Translations under genes and position numbers: made by a program
Notes under the pieces: model-generated
Told to the model about the DNA's origin: nothing
Seen by the model: only the letters and a program-made list of their open reading frames with translations
The model's database searches: none
Assembly: GCA_036847245.1 (NCBI GenBank)
Contig: DAIUAL010000152.1
Span: forward strand, 1 to 8,166
Reading direction: 5' to 3'
DNA: 8,166 nt
Source: UBA4661 sp002405405
GTDB lineage: Bacteria > Bacteroidota > Ignavibacteria > Kapaibacteriales > UBA4661
In this document: piece by piece, positions 6,455-8,166 of the stretch
How positions within the stretch are numbered: position 1 is the first letter of the stretch
Layout of the letters: each line of letters starts with the position of its first letter

Positions 6455-6475
6455 ATCAATTTCTACTATCAATTT
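6455..6475 (+). repeat. 8-base direct repeat ATCAATTT, 13-base period, upstream of the dehydrogenase gene
   Basis: ATCAATTT occurs at 6455-6462 and again at 6468-6475, with a third partial ATCAA at 6449-6453. They lie 25-51 bases before the ATG of the acyl-CoA dehydrogenase, in the spacer after the broken DUF952 frame. Tandem half-sites near a start can be a regulator-binding site, but the spacer is T/A-rich and the repeat could be chance. Confidence 0.25.
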
Positions 6476-6487
6476 TCTCACTTTTTC

Positions 6488-6493
6488 TATTAT
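6488..6493 (+). promoter_or_regulatory. Possible -10 box (TATTAT) immediately before the dehydrogenase start
   Basis: TATTAT ends six bases before the ATG at 6500. If used, transcription would start at or next to the A of the ATG, giving a leaderless message, which agrees with the missing Shine-Dalgarno sequence. The expected -35 region (about 6465-6470) shows no TTGACA-like match, so support is weak. Confidence 0.22.
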
Positions 6494-6499
6494 AGCAAT

Positions 6500-7687
6500 A
6501 TGACAACCCCAACCAAGCGCCCTCAAAATAATCCTTTTGACTACCTTAATCTCGAAAGCCAATATCCCGAAGAAGTACGCTTAGTACGTGATACCATACG
6601 ATCTTTTGTCGATGAGGAGGTATTACCAATTATCGAAAAACACTACGAAGCTGGAACATTTCCGATGCACCTTGGAACGAAGATGGGCGAAATCGGTGTC
6701 TTTGGCATTACCACGCCGACTGAATATGGCGGATCAGGCATGAGTAGCTTGTGCTATGGCGTTGCGATGCAGGAATTAGAACGTGGCGACTCAGGCTTGC
6801 GTTCTTTTGCCTCGGTACAAAACTCTTTAGTGATGTATCCCATCTATCAGTATGGTTCAGAAGAACATAGAAAGACATGGCTTCCTCGCTTGGCAAATGG
6901 TTCTGCAATCGGATGCTTTGGTTTAACTGAGCCGGACTTTGGTTCGAATCCCGGCGGGATGCTGACAACTGCTGTCAAAACAAACAATGGCTATACTCTG
7001 AATGGTGCGAAAATGTGGATTACTAATGGTACTCTTGCCGATGTTGCTGTGGTATGGGCAAAACTTGATGGCGTGATTCGGGGATTTGTAGTTGAAAAAG
7101 GAACAGAAGGATTTTTGACACAAGAAATGAAAGGCAAACACTCTCTACGGGCATCAGTTACGGGTGAATTGATTTTTCAAGACTGCCATGTTCCAGAAAG
7201 TGCACTTATGCCGAATGTGGAAGGTTTACGCGGTCCGCTTGGTTGCTTAACACAGGCACGTTATGGCATTGCGTGGGGCGCAATCGGTGCTGCAATGGCT
7301 TGCTATGAATCGGCTCTGAATTATGCAAAAACACGGATTCAATTTGATCGCCCGATTGGTGGTTTTCAATTGATTCAAGAAAAACTTGTGTGGATGCTCA
7401 ATGAAATTACTAAAGCACAATTGCTTGCCTATCGTGTAGCACAACTGAAAGATGACGATGCTCATACGCCCCAACATGTGTCGATGGCAAAACGTAATAA
7501 TGTGTGGATGGCACTCGAAGTTGCACGTTTAGCACGTGACATTCATGGTGCTAATGGCATCCTCAGCGAATACCCCATCATGCGCCATGCAGCAAATTTA
7601 GAATCAGTAAAAACATACGAAGGCACGCACGATATTCACACCTTGATTCTTGGTGCGGATATCACGGGCATTCAAGGATTTGCCTAA
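6500..7687 (+). CDS. gcdH: Glutaryl-CoA dehydrogenase (decarboxylating), acyl-CoA dehydrogenase family
   Basis: FAD flavoenzyme of 395 residues that oxidises and decarboxylates glutaryl-CoA to crotonyl-CoA and CO2, passing electrons to ETF, in lysine/tryptophan and glutarate breakdown. Long stretches are near-identical to the human GCDH sequence as I recall it: ELERGDSGLRSFASVQNSL, SLVMYPIYQYGSEE, CFGLTEPDFGSNP, NGAKMWITN, GKHSLRASVTG, ARYGIAWG, and the C-terminal NLESVKTYEGTHDIHTLILG. The catalytic base is Glu374 in YEGTHDIH. Arg101 and Ser105 match the human mature-protein Arg94/Ser98 pair that binds the substrate's gamma-carboxylate, which separates this enzyme from ordinary acyl-CoA dehydrogenases. 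Decarboxylating activity is expected but not proven. The usual GSDP reads GSNP (Asn150), a minor change. The start ATG at 6500 gives a normal N-terminus without SD. The next gene begins 21 bases after the stop. No ETF or lysine-pathway genes are visible nearby. Confidence 0.93.
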   Translation: MTTPTKRPQNNPFDYLNLESQYPEEVRLVRDTIRSFVDEEVLPIIEKHYEAGTFPMHLGTKMGEIGVFGITTPTEYGGSGMSSLCYGVAMQELERGDSGLRSFASVQNSLVMYPIYQYGSEEHRKTWLPRLANGSAIGCFGLTEPDFGSNPGGMLTTAVKTNNGYTLNGAKMWITNGTLADVAVVWAKLDGVIRGFVVEKGTEGFLTQEMKGKHSLRASVTGELIFQDCHVPESALMPNVEGLRGPLGCLTQARYGIAWGAIGAAMACYESALNYAKTRIQFDRPIGGFQLIQEKLVWMLNEITKAQLLAYRVAQLKDDDAHTPQHVSMAKRNNVWMALEVARLARDIHGANGILSEYPIMRHAANLESVKTYEGTHDIHTLILGADITGIQGFA

Positions 7688-7708
7688 CCATCTTTCGTTT
7701 TCGTCATC

Positions 7709-8166
7709 ATGAATACACAAAAATTTCTCAAGAGTGTTGTTGCCTTTGCTCTGCTTGTGTCGATCAATACGATTGAACAACTTCATGCACAAGTCACACT
7801 GTCATGGACTGCACGCGAAGACATCAACATCATGCTTCCAAGTTCGATTCGTGTTTTTGAAACAACAGCAGATTTGTCATCAGGCAGACGCATTCGTGCA
7901 TATTATGCCCTTATACAGTCGGGCGTTGATCTACGTGCAATTGATCTTGCTCCCAATGCAATACCACAATCTAGTACCGGTGGTGCATCCTTACTTGCGA
8001 TCAATGGCGGTTTTTTCACGACACCATCCGGCTCTGTACCGAGCGGATCCGTAAGTTTGATTGTAAAAGACGGTCAACGTATTGCACGTCAAATTGCTAC
8101 ACTTTCACGCCCGGGCGCATCAGGTACGAATACAACGTTTTTTCCTACTCGCGCAGCATTTGGTGT
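7709..8166 (+). CDS. Secreted phosphodiester glycosidase family (NAGPA / DUF2233-like) protein, 5' part
   Basis: An open frame runs from ATG 7709 off the right edge (152 complete codons seen). Residues 1-27 form a Sec signal peptide: basic MNTQKFLKS, hydrophobic core VVAFALLVSI, and probable cleavage after LHA, before Gln28. The product is therefore exported to the periplasm or cell surface. The mature part carries the NAGPA-domain core LLAINGGFF at 95-103, followed by SGSVSLIVKDGQ at 112-123, the usual 'NGGFF ... G.v..dG' order. Family members hydrolyse GlcNAc-1-phosphodiester-type bonds or act on envelope and exopolysaccharides; the substrate here cannot be told. The N-terminal 30-90 region (STRVFE-like lead-in, here SSIRVFETTADL, then RAYYALIQSGVDLRAIDL) fits the strand-rich start of the domain. 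The 21-base spacing from the dehydrogenase stop makes co-transcription possible, although the functions do not match. No SD is visible. Confidence 0.75.
   Translation, partial: MNTQKFLKSVVAFALLVSINTIEQLHAQVTLSWTAREDINIMLPSSIRVFETTADLSSGRRIRAYYALIQSGVDLRAIDLAPNAIPQSSTGGASLLAINGGFFTTPSGSVPSGSVSLIVKDGQRIARQIATLSRPGASGTNTTFFPTRAAFG

Noticed and set aside
7734..8054. 106-codon + strand frame over the last gene
   Set aside because: It is out of frame with the signal-peptide and LLAINGGFF-containing frame that starts at 7709. Its composition (many Cys, His, Leu) has no family pattern.
1..8166. Sigma-54 promoter (GG-N10-GC type) serving the regulator or its neighbours
   Set aside because: No convincing TGGCAC-N5-TTGCA-like site was seen upstream of any gene. 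The regulator's AAA+ domain also lacks the residues needed to work with sigma-54.
1..8166. CRISPR arrays, insertion sequences, tRNA genes
   Set aside because: No regularly spaced repeats, transposase-like proteins, terminal inverted repeats or tRNA cloverleaf signatures were found. Spacers between genes are short and, apart from the DUF952 remnant, carry only small motifs.

Overview
The window is a stretch of bacterial chromosome in which every recognisable gene lies on the + strand and no gene has a clear Shine-Dalgarno sequence. Absence of SD motifs, base composition in the low-to-mid 40s % G+C by eye, a Sec signal peptide and the protein types suggest a Gram-negative, possibly of the Bacteroidota/Chlorobiota (FCB) side of the tree. 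That placement is an inference, not shown by any marker gene here. All three stop codons end genes in the window, so the standard code applies. I see no tRNA, rRNA, CRISPR array or mobile element.

Layout. Positions 2-277 are the 3' end of an oligopeptide/dipeptide-type ABC transporter ATPase with an in-frame TGA inside Walker B. Next is a small DUF479 / AcpH-like acyl-carrier-protein phosphodiesterase (352-948), with a perfect palindrome just behind a TATAAT box. Positions 1042-2775 encode a two-TM, TrkA/RCK-type protein that ends in a ryanodine-receptor-like RyR domain. Positions 2844-6053 encode a 1069-residue multidomain regulator: degenerate Ser/Thr kinase, STAND/AAA_16-like NTPase with an intact P-loop, acidic linker, degenerate sigma-54-activator AAA+ domain without GAFTGA, and an intact Fis-type HTH. 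The roughly 450-base gap after it is not empty. It holds a DUF952-family gene (6086-6427) readable in one frame but broken by TAA at codon 5. Then come a well-conserved glutaryl-CoA dehydrogenase (6500-7687) and the start of a secreted NAGPA-type phosphodiester glycosidase (7709 to the right edge).

How they fit together. The genes do not form an obvious single pathway. The AcpH-like enzyme (ACP turnover) and glutaryl-CoA dehydrogenase (lysine/tryptophan or glutarate catabolism) are housekeeping or catabolic. The transporter fragment and the glycosidase belong to transport and the envelope. The most unusual part is the central pair: a membrane nucleotide-sensing protein with an RyR tail, followed 68 bases downstream by a regulator that keeps a sensing or switch NTPase and DNA binding but has lost the kinase and sigma-54 ATPase active sites. 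I infer, without proof, that the second protein works by ligand or protein binding and DNA binding rather than by phosphorylation or sigma-54 remodelling.
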